This document shows, in pieces, positions 1 to 8,176 of a stretch of DNA of 62,225 bases. This stretch comes from Lysobacterales bacterium (GTDB lineage Bacteria; Pseudomonadota; Gammaproteobacteria; Xanthomonadales; SZUA-5): contig JALHMH010000027.1 of NCBI GenBank assembly GCA_022844165.1, positions 1 to 62,225 on the forward strand. Direction: 5' to 3'. A program made the translations under genes and the position numbers. Below the pieces are notes generated by a model, which saw only the letters and a program-made list of their open reading frames with translations, searched no databases and had not been told where the DNA came from. Each line of letters begins with the position of its first letter. The first letter of the stretch is position 1.

Positions 1-64
1 GATGTCGCGACGACACCCTCCAAAAGCTATTTCCTTGGGCGCGACAGACGCCACGCAGGGGCTC

Positions 65-119
65 GTCCAACAAACGCTTCAGATCGCGGCTGCGCGCGAT
101 CTAAGCTTATTCGTTAGGC
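65..119 (-). other. attC: attC recombination site of the NADAR cassette
   Basis: Read on the minus strand, the site starts with inverse core GCCTAAC (119-113), which overlaps the stop codon of the NADAR gene, and ends with core GTTGGAC (71-65). The arms between them pair: AGATCGCG matches CGCGATCT perfectly. One unpaired G interrupts the pairing of GATCT-G-AAGC with GCTT-AGATC, as expected for an extrahelical base of an attC bottom strand. Length is 55 nt, at the short end for attC. The cassette boundary would be the G/TT step at 71/70, so another cassette should begin to the left, mostly outside the window. Confidence 0.85.
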
Positions 120-674
120 AACAGTGCCGGAAAGCAACGCTCTCACCTCCATGAGAGCAAAGCCTAGTAAGTTTTCACCTTCCCACTGATCAGGCGAGTT
201 TGCAGATGGCGATTTTGCGTCCATGCCAATTCCCCATATTCTGTCATTTGGACTCGCCTCTACAAGAATTTTATCCGCAGTTGAAAGGAGGTACTTTCGC
301 AACCGCGGGTTCTGACTAAACTTCAGGACGTTTCCATCCACCACAATCTTCCAGCGATGTTTTAACCAGACGTCTTCATCAAATCTTTCAACCCTGCGAC
401 CCAAGGATTTAGCCCTTCCTGGATCCTCGACGCCAATTATTCTCTTTGCCAGCTCTGGTTGGCCAAACAATTCAGCCTTACGAGCCATCATGAAATGTTC
501 GGCTGTGCGATAGACGATTTCATCATCACGGAAGGGCGCAATGAACCACTGGCTGAAGCACGAATTTGTAATAGCTCCGTTTGGACTTGGTCGATGACCC
601 CAAAAGTGAAGGTACTCGAATCTTTCCCCACCGGAAATTCTCTCAATTAGTTTATCTTTGTCTCGAACGTCCAT
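114..674 (-). CDS. NADAR family protein (YbiA-like), integron gene cassette
   Basis: A 186-aa protein of the NADAR/YbiA family. Visible family landmarks are the YLHFWGHRPS start of the domain, the central TAEHFMMARKAELFG helix and the DRIWGIGMDA segment near the C-terminus. Characterised NADAR proteins are glycosidases: YbiA acts on riboflavin pathway intermediates, and others remove ADP-ribose from modified nucleobases. The substrate here is unknown. The gene lies within one cassette: ATG about 20 bases inside the attI junction, stop codon inside attC. It reads away from the integrase, the standard cassette orientation. A GGGAAG box precedes the start. The lower GC content than the flanking genes fits acquisition by transfer. 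Confidence 0.88.
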   Translation of the reverse strand: MDVRDKDKLIERISGGERFEYLHFWGHRPSPNGAITNSCFSQWFIAPFRDDEIVYRTAEHFMMARKAELFGQPELAKRIIGVEDPGRAKSLGRRVERFDEDVWLKHRWKIVVDGNVLKFSQNPRLRKYLLSTADKILVEASPNDRIWGIGMDAKSPSANSPDQWEGENLLGFALMEVRALLSGTVA

Positions 675-689
675 AGGCTTCCCAATGAT

Positions 690-760
690 GCCTAACTAAA
701 ATTAGACGACACCAAGGCTACGCCCAGTCGTCGCCCATTCGCGAGACTGGGCTTCAGTGC
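690..760 (-). other. attI: attI junction of the integron platform
   Basis: GTTAGGC at 696-690 (minus strand) is a canonical GTTRRRY core, directly preceded by GTCTAATTTTA, much like the end of the class 1 attI site (CTAAAACAAAGTTAGGC). It separates the first cassette from the integrase gene. The right border is approximate. A GCCCAGTC/GACTGGGC inverted repeat lies further right, at about 722-758. The cassette promoter is expected in or beyond this stretch, but I could not assign it. Confidence 0.65.
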
Positions 761-808
761 AAGCTCTCGCCATTGCGTTCCGCGATAGGCAAACCTAAAA
801 TTGTGCCG

Positions 809-1774
809 ATGAATGACCCGCCGAAACTTCTGGACCAGGTTCGCGATGCGATCCGCGTGCGCCACTACAGCTTGCGCACCGAGATGGCTTATGTGGACTG
901 GATTCGCCGCTTCCTCCTGTTTCACAAGAAGCGCCATCCGCGGGAGATGGGCGCCGATGACGTCGCTGCATTCTTGACCCACCTGGCGGTGGAGCGGCGG
1001 GTGTCGGCGTCGACGCAGAATCAGGCGAAGAGTGCGCTTTTGTTTTTGTACAAGGCGGTGCTCGATATCCAGTTGCCCTGGCTTGATGAGGTGGTCAACG
1101 CCAAACGTGGTGATCGTTTGCCGGTGGTGCTGACGCCGCGGGAAGTTCGGGAGGTTCTGCAGCATGTGTCTGGCACACCGGGTTTGGTGTGCAGCCTGCT
1201 CTACGGCACTGGTATGCGCCTGCTCGAAGCGTTGCGATTGCGTGTGACGGACGTGGAGTTTGCGCGGCGCGAGATCGTCATTCGCGAGGGCAAAGGTAAC
1301 AAGGATCGTGTGACGGTGTTACCAGAAACGCTGATAGGGCCGCTGCAGGCGCAGATCGCGAAAGCCAAACGCTTGCACGACAAGGACCTCGAACAGGGTT
1401 TCGGCGAGGTGTTTCTCCCGGATGCGCTGGACGTGAAGTATCGGAGCGCTGCGAAAAGCTGGGGCTGGCAATGGGTGTTTCCCTCGAACGTGCGCTCCAT
1501 CGATCCGCGCAGTGGCGTGGAACGTCGGCACCATCTTTATCCAGAGAGCATTCAACGCGCGGTGCGCGATGCGGTGGCGCAAACCGACATTGCCAAGCCG
1601 GTGTCGCCGCATGTGTTTCGCCACAGCTTCGCGACGCATTTGTTGCAGGCTGGGTACGACATCCGCACCGTCCAGGAATTGCTCGGACATAGCCACGTCA
1701 ACACCACCATGATCTACACGCACGTGTTGAACAAGGGCGGGCGCGGTGTTTTGAGTCCGATTGATGCGTTGTAG
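809..1774 (+). CDS. intI: Integron integrase IntI
   Basis: Site-specific tyrosine recombinase that captures and excises gene cassettes by recombining attI with single-stranded attC. The 321-aa protein has the N-terminal SAM-like fold (LLDQVRDAIRVRHYSLRTE), the catalytic Arg in GTGMRLLEALRLRV, the HVFRHSFATHLLQAG box, LGHSHVNTTMIYTHV with the nucleophilic Tyr, and the GGRGVLSPID tail. The IntI-specific insertion (YRSAAKSWGWQWVFPS) separates it from XerC/XerD. An upstream TTG at 773 is also in frame; ATG 809 (MNDPPKLLDQ) fits the family length better. It diverges from the cassette, and nothing in it looks broken. Confidence 0.95.
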   Translation: MNDPPKLLDQVRDAIRVRHYSLRTEMAYVDWIRRFLLFHKKRHPREMGADDVAAFLTHLAVERRVSASTQNQAKSALLFLYKAVLDIQLPWLDEVVNAKRGDRLPVVLTPREVREVLQHVSGTPGLVCSLLYGTGMRLLEALRLRVTDVEFARREIVIREGKGNKDRVTVLPETLIGPLQAQIAKAKRLHDKDLEQGFGEVFLPDALDVKYRSAAKSWGWQWVFPSNVRSIDPRSGVERRHHLYPESIQRAVRDAVAQTDIAKPVSPHVFRHSFATHLLQAGYDIRTVQELLGHSHVNTTMIYTHVLNKGGRGVLSPIDAL

Positions 1775-1776
1775 CT

Positions 1777-1911
1777 TGCGGCGGCGCCAATCCCGACATC
1801 TCTGCTTTTTGCAACACGCTGGCCGCTGCGGCGGGCGATGCGAATGACGTCACCATGGGCTTCTTGAGCGCCCAACGAAAACGTGTGCAAACCGACGACC
1901 GCACCTCGTAG
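1777..1911 (+). pseudogene. Possible gene fragment after intI
   Basis: An open frame without a usable start codon reads CGGANPDISAFCNTLAAAAG and continues to a TAG at 1909. Composition (two Cys, Ala/Asp/Asn-rich) looks coding rather than random, but I recognise no family. It begins where intI stops, so it may be the 3' end of a gene whose front was replaced by the integron. Weak evidence. Confidence 0.22.
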
Positions 1912-2314
1912 TGTTGCCCACGAGATGCAGTCGCTCAGCAAAGCGCCCCTCAGCACGCAAAGACAACTCGCCGGTTCGGCAACGTTGATGTTGAATGCGC
2001 AGCGCGAGTCGGCGCAGACAGGAGACAAGGACAGCCATTTGGCAAAGCGGGAAAATGAGCCGGCGCCCGTTTGCTGTCAGATTGGTCCGACAGAAGTCAC
2101 AGACCTGCTGCATGTGAAGAGGGATCGTGTCGGAACCTGGGAGAACCAGCCTTCGGATCAAGGGCGACCGCTGACGATGAAGGTCAAACGCATGCAGGAT
2201 TTGCCACGAGGATCGTGCGTGCGCTCCCAGAGGTACGACGCAAGTCGCAACCTGTACCGCACATTGTGGCCGGAGTTGCGCGACAATGCGCACCGCTGTC
2301 TCGGGGAATCGACC
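1912..2314. other. Unassigned stretch between integron and next gene
   Basis: Frames open here on both strands, including a 324-codon minus frame covering 1850-2824. Their translations are Arg/Gln/His-rich without domain character, and the long one is antisense to a better gene. I see no RNA gene, clear terminator or repeat. Confidence 0.4.
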
Positions 2315-2494
2315 ATGATCAAACTGTTGGATCGCGACACGAATGTCCAATCTGCCGAGTTGAGCGACGAAGATCTGGCACAAGTAATCGCCGCGCTGGA
2401 GGAACAGTCCAGCAACGATCAAGACTATTACATTGATACCGCCACGCTGGCGTTTCTGGCCGAATCCAGCGTGCGCCGCGATTTGCTCACGTGA
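2315..2494 (+). CDS. Small conserved-looking acidic protein (59 aa)
   Basis: Starts MIKLLDRDTNVQSAELSDED and continues with a helix-prone stretch (LAQVIAALEEQSS), an NDQDYYIDTATLAFLAES segment and a basic tail. A GGGGA box lies about 8 bases before the ATG. The same frame stays open upstream to 1883, but that part has no protein character. From memory it resembles small unknown proteins of Xanthomonadales with a D-Y-Y/W-I-D motif, which I could not verify. It is 15 bases upstream of the CxxCH protein gene and may be co-transcribed with it. Function unknown. Confidence 0.5.
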   Translation: MIKLLDRDTNVQSAELSDEDLAQVIAALEEQSSNDQDYYIDTATLAFLAESSVRRDLLT

Positions 2495-2509
2495 GGGCAT
2501 GGAGGTGGT

Positions 2510-2980
2510 ATGGGAACGCAATCGATCATAGGGCTGAGTCTGTTGGCGTCGTCGACTGCCATGGCTGGGTTGAACCCTACGGGTTGCAGTGATGTGACAG
2601 GGATCTCGCCTTTTACGCAATTTCGCTACGATCAGATTCAGAGCTTTTTTGATGTTTTGATCGATCCTAAGGACCCACTGTCGTCGCAGTGCACGCGTTG
2701 TCATGAAGGTGAGATCGGTGCGGCAGGAATGGGGCTGTCGGCGGGTACAAGTTACGGCAATTTGGTAGGTGTGCCGAGTGTGTTGACGCCGCTGCTGCGC
2801 GTGGCGCCAGGTCTGCCCGACCAAAGTTGGTTCTATCTCAAGATCAATTGCGACTCACCCGGTGTCGGTTCACGCATGCCACAGGATTCGGCGGCGTTAT
2901 CGGTCACACAACAACGCTTCATCTTCGACTGGATCCGCCTGGGCGCGCCGCTGAGCAAGAACGGCTTCGAAGACCGCTGA
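2510..2980 (+). CDS. Secreted CxxCH protein, cytochrome c-like, with NGFE-type tail
   Basis: 156 aa with an N-terminal hydrophobic export signal ending near AMA-GLNP. One haem c-type motif, CTRCH, is at about residues 63-67, and SRMPQDSAALSVTQQRFIFDWIRLGA near the C-terminus resembles the 'MP..xLs..e...i..WI..GA' ending of planctomycete-type/DUF1588-like cytochrome segments. The Met of MP may be the distal haem ligand. The protein ends NGFEDR; from memory, NGFE-like tails are common on secreted proteins of some Xanthomonadales. GGAGG precedes the ATG. Its TGA overlaps the ATG of the next gene. Export and haem attachment would depend on the ccm genes in this window. Role unknown. Confidence 0.7.
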   Translation: MGTQSIIGLSLLASSTAMAGLNPTGCSDVTGISPFTQFRYDQIQSFFDVLIDPKDPLSSQCTRCHEGEIGAAGMGLSAGTSYGNLVGVPSVLTPLLRVAPGLPDQSWFYLKINCDSPGVGSRMPQDSAALSVTQQRFIFDWIRLGAPLSKNGFEDR

Positions 2981-4008
2981 TGCAGCGCATTGTCATTGAT
3001 CGACCGGGCGGATATGAGCGTCTGCGGCTGGTCGAGAGCGATGATCCGATGCCGGGTCCGGGTCAGGTGCGCATTCGGGTTGCGGCGGCGGGGGTGAACT
3101 ACGCCGATGGCATCATTCGTATGGGCCTGTACGAATCAGCAAAGCGCCTGCATGGTTATCCGATTACGCCCGGCTTCGAGGTGGCCGGCGAAATCGACGC
3201 GTCAGGCGACGGTGTTGTCGGCTTCGCTGTAGGTGACCGTGTTCTCGCGCTGACATTGTTCGGCGGCTACACCAGCCATATCGTGCTTGATGTCGATCGT
3301 GTATTCGCCTGCCCGCCAAATCTGTCTCTGGAACAAGCCAGCGCACTGCCGACGGTGTTCCTGACCGCATGGTGGATGGTGCATGAGCAACAGCGCGTGC
3401 GCGAGAACGAGCGATGGCTGGTGCACTCTGCGGCGGGTGGTGTTGGCAGCGCGCTGCTGCAAATGGGGCGACTGGCATCGGCGCACGTCGTCGGCGTCGT
3501 CGGTGCATCGCACAAAATTGCAGCGGCAGAGAAACTGGGTTGCAATGTGGTGCTCGACAAGTCGACAACGCCGTGGATTGCTGCCGCGCGAGCTGCGGCG
3601 CCGGATGGCTATCACGCGATTTTTGATGCCAACGGTGTGGCTACGCTGGCAGACAGCTATCGCCTGTTGGCGCCGACCGGGCGGCTTTGCATTTACGGGT
3701 TCGCGTCGATGTTGCCACGCAATGGGCGACTGAACTGGCTCGCGTTGGCGCGCGATTGGTTGCGTACGCCGCGTTTCAATCCTTTGAACATGACGCGCGA
3801 CAATAAGAGTGTGTTGGCGTGCAATCTGAGTTTTTTGGCCAGCGAAAAGTCGCGTCTGATCGAGGCGATGCATTGGCTGCTTGAGCGATTCGCCGACGGC
3901 CGTCTGCAGCCGCTGCCCGTGACGACATTTCCGCTGGCAAGCGCGAGCGATGCCCAGCGGGCTATCGAAAGTGGGACAACGGTCGGGAAACTGGTTCTGG
4001 TTCCTTGA
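2980..4008 (+). CDS. Quinone oxidoreductase-like medium-chain dehydrogenase
   Basis: 342-aa medium-chain dehydrogenase/reductase of the NADPH:quinone reductase/VAT-1-like branch. The catalytic GroES-like half carries GVNYADGIIRMGLY and PGFEVAGEI; the Rossmann half carries HSAAGGVGSALLQMGRL, a dinucleotide-binding AAGGVG motif. The structural-zinc cysteine cluster is absent, as expected for this branch. The frame is open upstream to 2827, but the start is set at the ATG overlapping the previous TGA (TGATG). The long segment at about 250-285 (LNWLALARDWLRTPRFNPLNM) matches the VAT-1/synaptic-vesicle-like subgroup. Substrate unknown. Confidence 0.88.
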   Translation: MQRIVIDRPGGYERLRLVESDDPMPGPGQVRIRVAAAGVNYADGIIRMGLYESAKRLHGYPITPGFEVAGEIDASGDGVVGFAVGDRVLALTLFGGYTSHIVLDVDRVFACPPNLSLEQASALPTVFLTAWWMVHEQQRVRENERWLVHSAAGGVGSALLQMGRLASAHVVGVVGASHKIAAAEKLGCNVVLDKSTTPWIAAARAAAPDGYHAIFDANGVATLADSYRLLAPTGRLCIYGFASMLPRNGRLNWLALARDWLRTPRFNPLNMTRDNKSVLACNLSFLASEKSRLIEAMHWLLERFADGRLQPLPVTTFPLASASDAQRAIESGTTVGKLVLVP

Positions 4009-4129
4009 CGGCAGGCGGAACGATTTGATCGCAGAATCGCCGCCTGATTTGAGCGCAAATTCCCGAGAAATTTGGTTGCGACATCCGCCCCGTGCGAGCA
4101 TGCGCTTGTCGACACAACCGGAGCGCGGG

Positions 4130-4906
4130 ATGGGCGAGTTATCGGGTAAGGACTATCGCAATCTGCTGGAGCCATTGGCCGAAGAGTTGAACGCCATGCA
4201 TCGCTGGTTGCAGCACAAGGGCCATCGACTGGTGATTCTGTTCGAAGGACGCGATACCGCAGGGAAGGGTGGTGCCATCGAAGCCTTCACCGACTGCCTG
4301 AATCCACGTTCGTGCCGTGTGGTTGCGCTGACCAAGCCGACAGAGCGCGAGCGCACGCAGTGGTATTTCCAACGGTACATCGAGCATTTGCCCGCCGCGG
4401 GCGAGATCGCGCTATTCGATCGCAGTTGGTACAACCGCGCGGGTGTCGAGCGCGTCATGGGGTTTTGTACCGAAGACGAGTATCAGCAGTTTTTGGTCGA
4501 TTGTCCGGCGTTCGAACGGATGTTGGTCAAGAGCGGCATTCTGCTCTACAAATACTGGTTCGGCTGCGACCAGAAATTGCAGGAAGAGCGACTGGCCGAG
4601 CGTATCGATGATCCGGTCAAACGCTGGAAAATCTCGCCGATCGATCTGGCGGCCCGAGAGAAGTATCGCGAATACACGCTGGCGCGCGATGAGATGTTCA
4701 AACACACGCATATCTCGGAAGCGCCGTGGACTATGGTTGATATGAACCATCAGAAACGTGGCCGGTTGAATATGGTGCGGCACCTGCTTGATGCCTTGCC
4801 CGATCACGAAATTGCCCTTGAATCGATGCAACTGCAGGCTCTGAAGTCCGCACCCAAAAAAGAGAGCTATCCCAAGAGCATTCCGGTGGCAAAGGCGCGC
4901 TATTGA
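4130..4906 (+). CDS. ppk2: Polyphosphate kinase 2 family protein
   Basis: Transfers phosphate between polyphosphate and nucleotides. Walker A GRDTAGKGG at about residues 38-46, the lid region RTQWYFQRYIEHLP and Walker B FDRSWYNRAGVE are all present. The 258-aa, single-domain length fits class I PPK2 enzymes, usually NDP kinases. Start chosen at ATG 4130 because GGAG sits 6 bases upstream; an in-frame ATG at 4100 would add ten residues. Its stop overlaps the MOSC gene start (TGATG). Location between an oxidoreductase and a molybdenum-cofactor-type protein gives no pathway hint. Confidence 0.93.
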   Translation: MGELSGKDYRNLLEPLAEELNAMHRWLQHKGHRLVILFEGRDTAGKGGAIEAFTDCLNPRSCRVVALTKPTERERTQWYFQRYIEHLPAAGEIALFDRSWYNRAGVERVMGFCTEDEYQQFLVDCPAFERMLVKSGILLYKYWFGCDQKLQEERLAERIDDPVKRWKISPIDLAAREKYREYTLARDEMFKHTHISEAPWTMVDMNHQKRGRLNMVRHLLDALPDHEIALESMQLQALKSAPKKESYPKSIPVAKARY

Positions 4907-5706
4907 TGGCCCACGTTGAGTCACTGGCGGTCTATCCGATCAAGTCGTGTGCCGGCAATTGGCTGCAGGTCGCTCGCGTTGAGCGGCGTGGCCTGCTCGG
5001 CGATCGGCAGTGGATGCTGGTCGATGAAAAACAACGCTTCATCACGGGCCGACTGCTGCCCCAGCTGGTTGGCGTTATTGCGACGCCCTCGACCGATGGC
5101 TTGAGGATCAGTGCGCCCGGTATGTCGTCGCTGGACGTTTCGGCGCCTACGGATGCACCGCGGCAAACCGTCAGCATCTGGTCCGATAGCGTTTCGGCAA
5201 TGGACGCGGGCGACGCAGCGGCCACGTGGTTCAGCACGCTGTGCGCCAAATCCGTGCGCCTGATGTACGCCGATGAACGCATGCACCGGCCCGTCAACGC
5301 GAACTATGCGGTTGGCGCACACGATGAGGTGGCTTTTCCGGATGGATTTCCGATCTTGCTGTTGTCGCGTACCGCTGTGACGGTCTTGTCCGAAAAAGTG
5401 GGTCGGGCGATGGATGTACGTCGATTCCGGCCCAATATCGTCATCGCCGACAGCGCGGCGCACGCTGAAGATCAGTGGCGGCGAATTCGTATTGGCGAAG
5501 TGGAGCTGGCTGTCGTCAAACCCTGTGTGCGATGCGTGTTCACGACCGTAGATCCTGATCTGGCAACGCGCGATGCGGATGGTGAACCGCTGGCGACGTT
5601 GAAAACCTATCGCAACATCGACAAAGGTGTGATTTTCGGGATGAACGCGATTGCGCTGAACGTTGGGGATGTCCGAGTCGGCGATCGCATTGAAGTGTTG
5701 TCATGA
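4906..5706 (+). CDS. MOSC domain protein (YcbX-like)
   Basis: 266 aa. The N-terminal MOSC beta-barrel domain (LAVYPIKSCAGNWLQVARVERRGLLGDRQWML) is followed by the MOSC core containing RFRPNIVI and KPCVRCVFTTVDP. The Cys of KPCxRC is the conserved residue of the family, which includes the N-hydroxylated base reductase YcbX and mitochondrial mARC; these bind molybdenum cofactor. The C-terminal ferredoxin domain of E. coli YcbX is missing, so the electron donor must be a separate protein. Translation is coupled to both neighbours by start/stop overlaps. Confidence 0.9.
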   Translation: MAHVESLAVYPIKSCAGNWLQVARVERRGLLGDRQWMLVDEKQRFITGRLLPQLVGVIATPSTDGLRISAPGMSSLDVSAPTDAPRQTVSIWSDSVSAMDAGDAAATWFSTLCAKSVRLMYADERMHRPVNANYAVGAHDEVAFPDGFPILLLSRTAVTVLSEKVGRAMDVRRFRPNIVIADSAAHAEDQWRRIRIGEVELAVVKPCVRCVFTTVDPDLATRDADGEPLATLKTYRNIDKGVIFGMNAIALNVGDVRVGDRIEVLS

Positions 5707-6569
5707 CACGATCGCATCTGTTCGCTTCCCTGCCCATCGACCGCGATGAAGCATGGCGCGAACGCGCTGGTGCCGGGGAATTTCCAATTGCATCGGCGAA
5801 GCGCATGTACATCAGTTCGGCCGGCGAAGTTCTACTCGGCGACATTGACATCGATATCGAACCGACGCTGCGCCTGTGGCTTGGCAGCATCGACGCGCAG
5901 CCGGTGGTGGTCGATGTGATTGATCTGGCGCGCGACGCGGCATTGGGCGACGCGACGTGGGTCGACTTGCGACTCGCTGCGCGATCTTTGGACGAGCGCG
6001 ACGCTGGTATTGCCGCTTACGGGCGTGCGTTGATGCACTGGCATGAAAAACACCGTTTCTGCGGTGTCTGCGGCGCTCCGACCGACATTCTTGCGGGTGG
6101 GCACCGTCGGCATTGCGCTGCCTGCGGTACGCTGCAGTTCCCACGCATTGATCCGGCCATCATCACGCTTGTGGAATATGAAGGGCGATGCCTCCTGGGC
6201 CGCCAATCGAGCTGGCCGGACAAACGGTATTCGGTGCTCGCCGGTTTTGTCGAACCCGGCGAAAGTCTGGAGGATGCGGTGCGTCGGGAGGTGTTCGAGG
6301 AGGCGGGAGTGCGCGTCGATGCGTGCAGCTATCACTCCTCACAGCCCTGGCCGTTTCCATCCAGTCTGATGCTCGGGTTCACTGCAACCACGTCTTCAGC
6401 AGAACTTCGGATCGGAGAAGAATTGCAGCACGCACTTTGGGTGTCACCGGAGGAACTGGATGTGGCAGTGCGGGCTGGCGAAATCAAGCTTCCACCGCGG
6501 GTGTCGTTATCCAACGCACTCATTGCAGATTGGTTCGAAGCACGAACGGGTCACCCGCTTCCTACTTGA
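5703..6569 (+). CDS. nudC: NAD(+) diphosphatase / NAD-capped RNA hydrolase NudC
   Basis: Nudix hydrolase that cleaves NADH to NMNH and AMP and removes NAD caps from RNA. A zinc ribbon (CGVCG at about 119-123, CAACG at about 138-142) precedes the Nudix box GFVEPGESLEDAVRREVFEEAGV. The diagnostic NudC signature SQPWPFPSSLMLGF follows. 288 aa; the N-terminal region has the usual weakly conserved character. ATG 5703 overlaps the MOSC stop by 4 bases. The 3' end overlaps the convergent mazG by 8 bases. Confidence 0.96.
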   Translation: MTRSHLFASLPIDRDEAWRERAGAGEFPIASAKRMYISSAGEVLLGDIDIDIEPTLRLWLGSIDAQPVVVDVIDLARDAALGDATWVDLRLAARSLDERDAGIAAYGRALMHWHEKHRFCGVCGAPTDILAGGHRRHCAACGTLQFPRIDPAIITLVEYEGRCLLGRQSSWPDKRYSVLAGFVEPGESLEDAVRREVFEEAGVRVDACSYHSSQPWPFPSSLMLGFTATTSSAELRIGEELQHALWVSPEELDVAVRAGEIKLPPRVSLSNALIADWFEARTGHPLPT

Positions 6570-7371
6570 GTTCGCCGGCGTGGTCGGCGAGGCGTGCCTG
6601 CGACCAGAGCTCTTCCTGCATCTCCAGGCCTAGTTCGCCGAACACCAGGCCACGTTCCGCCGCAAGCGCTTCCATGCGCCGGAATCGGCGTTCGAATTTG
6701 GCGTTGGTCGCGCGCAGTGCCGTCGACACATCGACCTTCAGTTTGCGCGCAAGATTGCAGGCAACGAACAGCACATCGCCGAGTTCATCCGTGAGTTTGT
6801 CGATGCCGGCATTGGCGGAGATTTCCGCCTCCAGTTCCGCCAGCTCCTCGCGCAGCTTGGCGAGCACCGGGGTGGCGCCCGGCCAGTCGAAACCCACGCC
6901 AGCGGCGCGACTTTGCAGCTTGGTGGCGCGCTGCCATTCCGGCATGCCACGGGAGATGCCAGCGAGCACGCTCGAGTCATTGCCCGCGCGCTCGGCGCGT
7001 TTCATGGTCTCCCAGGCGCGGGTCTGCGCATCGGCATCGGCATCGGCGATCGTCGCATCGGCAAATACGTGCGGATGGCGACGCACCATCTTCTCAGCGA
7101 TCGATTGCACAACGCCTTGAAAACCAAACGCTCCGATCTCGTGTGCCATCTGCGCGTGGAACACAACCTGCATCAGCAGATCGCCGAGTTCGTCGCGCAG
7201 ATCGGGAAGGTTGTTGCGGTCGATGGCGTCCGCAACTTCGTAGGCCTCTTCGATGGTGTACGGTGCGATCGACGCAAAACTCTGTTTGACGTCCCTGGGG
7301 CAGCCGCGCTCCGGGTCGCGCAAGCGGGCCATGATGGTCAACAGATCATCGAGGTTGTAAGTCGATGCCAC
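6562..7371 (-). CDS. mazG: Nucleoside triphosphate pyrophosphohydrolase MazG
   Basis: House-cleaning enzyme that hydrolyses (d)NTPs to NMP and pyrophosphate. Two MazG domains are visible: APYTIEEAYEVADAIDRNNLPDLRDELGDLLMQ with the EExxE and ExxD metal-binding pairs, and a second one, REELAELEAEI...DELGDVLFVACNLARKL. 269 aa, normal length. The usual N-terminal GCPWD motif reads GCPRD, a one-base Trp-to-Arg change. GTG start at 7371 has GAGG 7 bases upstream. It overlaps cysQ by 26 bases and is the last gene of the minus-strand operon. Confidence 0.95.
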   Translation of the reverse strand: MASTYNLDDLLTIMARLRDPERGCPRDVKQSFASIAPYTIEEAYEVADAIDRNNLPDLRDELGDLLMQVVFHAQMAHEIGAFGFQGVVQSIAEKMVRRHPHVFADATIADADADAQTRAWETMKRAERAGNDSSVLAGISRGMPEWQRATKLQSRAAGVGFDWPGATPVLAKLREELAELEAEISANAGIDKLTDELGDVLFVACNLARKLKVDVSTALRATNAKFERRFRRMEALAAERGLVFGELGLEMQEELWSQARLADHAGELK

Positions 7372-8176
7372 GCAATGCCTCGTGCCAGTTGATCGTGTGA
7401 TCGCCGAAACACAGAAAGTTCTGGACGATCAGCGTGTCGCGCTGGTTGTAGCGCCAGCGTCTGCCATGTTCGTCGACCACCTGGCCGCCGGCGGCTTCGA
7501 CAACGCATTGGCCGGCAGCAACGTCCCACTCCGAGCATCGCGATGCAAGGCGCGCGTAAATGTCCATCTCGCCGTTGGCGATTCGCGCGAATTTGATCGC
7601 ACTGCCTTGCGGAATTCGCTGCACATTTCCCAGGGCCAGCAGGTACGACTCGACAGCCGAATTGCCGTGCGAGCGACTCGCTGCCGCTCGCGGCGGAGAG
7701 GCACAACTGGACACGACAATCGGCGTGCGCTGGCCGTCGATCTCGGTCCAGGCGCCGGCGCCGCGCACGGCGCCCCAGGATCGGCCAGACGGCGGATGCC
7801 AAAGCAGCCCGAGTACCACTTCGCCTGCATCGACAAGCGCGATGTTGATGCAGAACTCGCCGTTGCGCTTGACGAATTCGCGTGTGCCGTCCAGAGGATC
7901 GACCAGCCAGATCTGTTTTGCCTCGTGGCGCCGGGCGAAGCGCTCCGGTGAGGCCTCTTCGCTGAGCACCAGTGCACTGGGATCGAGTTGATCCAGGCCG
8001 TCTTCGAGGCGACGATGCGAGGCCAGGTCCGCCGCCGTCACGGGTGTTGCATCGGCTTTATCTTCAACGTCGAAGCGACTGGCGTACACCGCCATGATGT
8101 CCTGAGCCGCGAGCTGCGCAATGCCTTGTGCAGCGTCCAGCAGCTCGTGCAAATCAGCAAGCGAATAGCGGCTCAT
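7346..8176 (-). CDS. cysQ: 3'(2'),5'-bisphosphate nucleotidase CysQ
   Basis: Removes phosphate from 3'-phosphoadenosine 5'-phosphate, the by-product of sulfate assimilation, and related nucleotides. It belongs to the Li-sensitive Mg-dependent phosphatase fold. Motifs: PVTAADLASH, SEEAS, LVDPLDGTREFVKRNGEFCINIALV (CysQ hallmark) and EWDVAAGQCVVEAAGG. 276 aa from ATG 8176, which overlaps the nudE stop (ATGA). The frame is open 24 bases further upstream inside nudE, but that start lacks support. Sits in the nudE-cysQ-mazG chain. Confidence 0.95.
   Translation of the reverse strand: MSRYSLADLHELLDAAQGIAQLAAQDIMAVYASRFDVEDKADATPVTAADLASHRRLEDGLDQLDPSALVLSEEASPERFARRHEAKQIWLVDPLDGTREFVKRNGEFCINIALVDAGEVVLGLLWHPPSGRSWGAVRGAGAWTEIDGQRTPIVVSSCASPPRAAASRSHGNSAVESYLLALGNVQRIPQGSAIKFARIANGEMDIYARLASRCSEWDVAAGQCVVEAAGGQVVDEHGRRWRYNQRDTLIVQNFLCFGDHTINWHEALRGIDLQPR

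Noticed and set aside
1850..2824. 324-codon open frame on the minus strand
   Set aside because: Arg/Gln/His-rich translation without domain character, and antisense to the CxxCH gene and the small gene at 2315.
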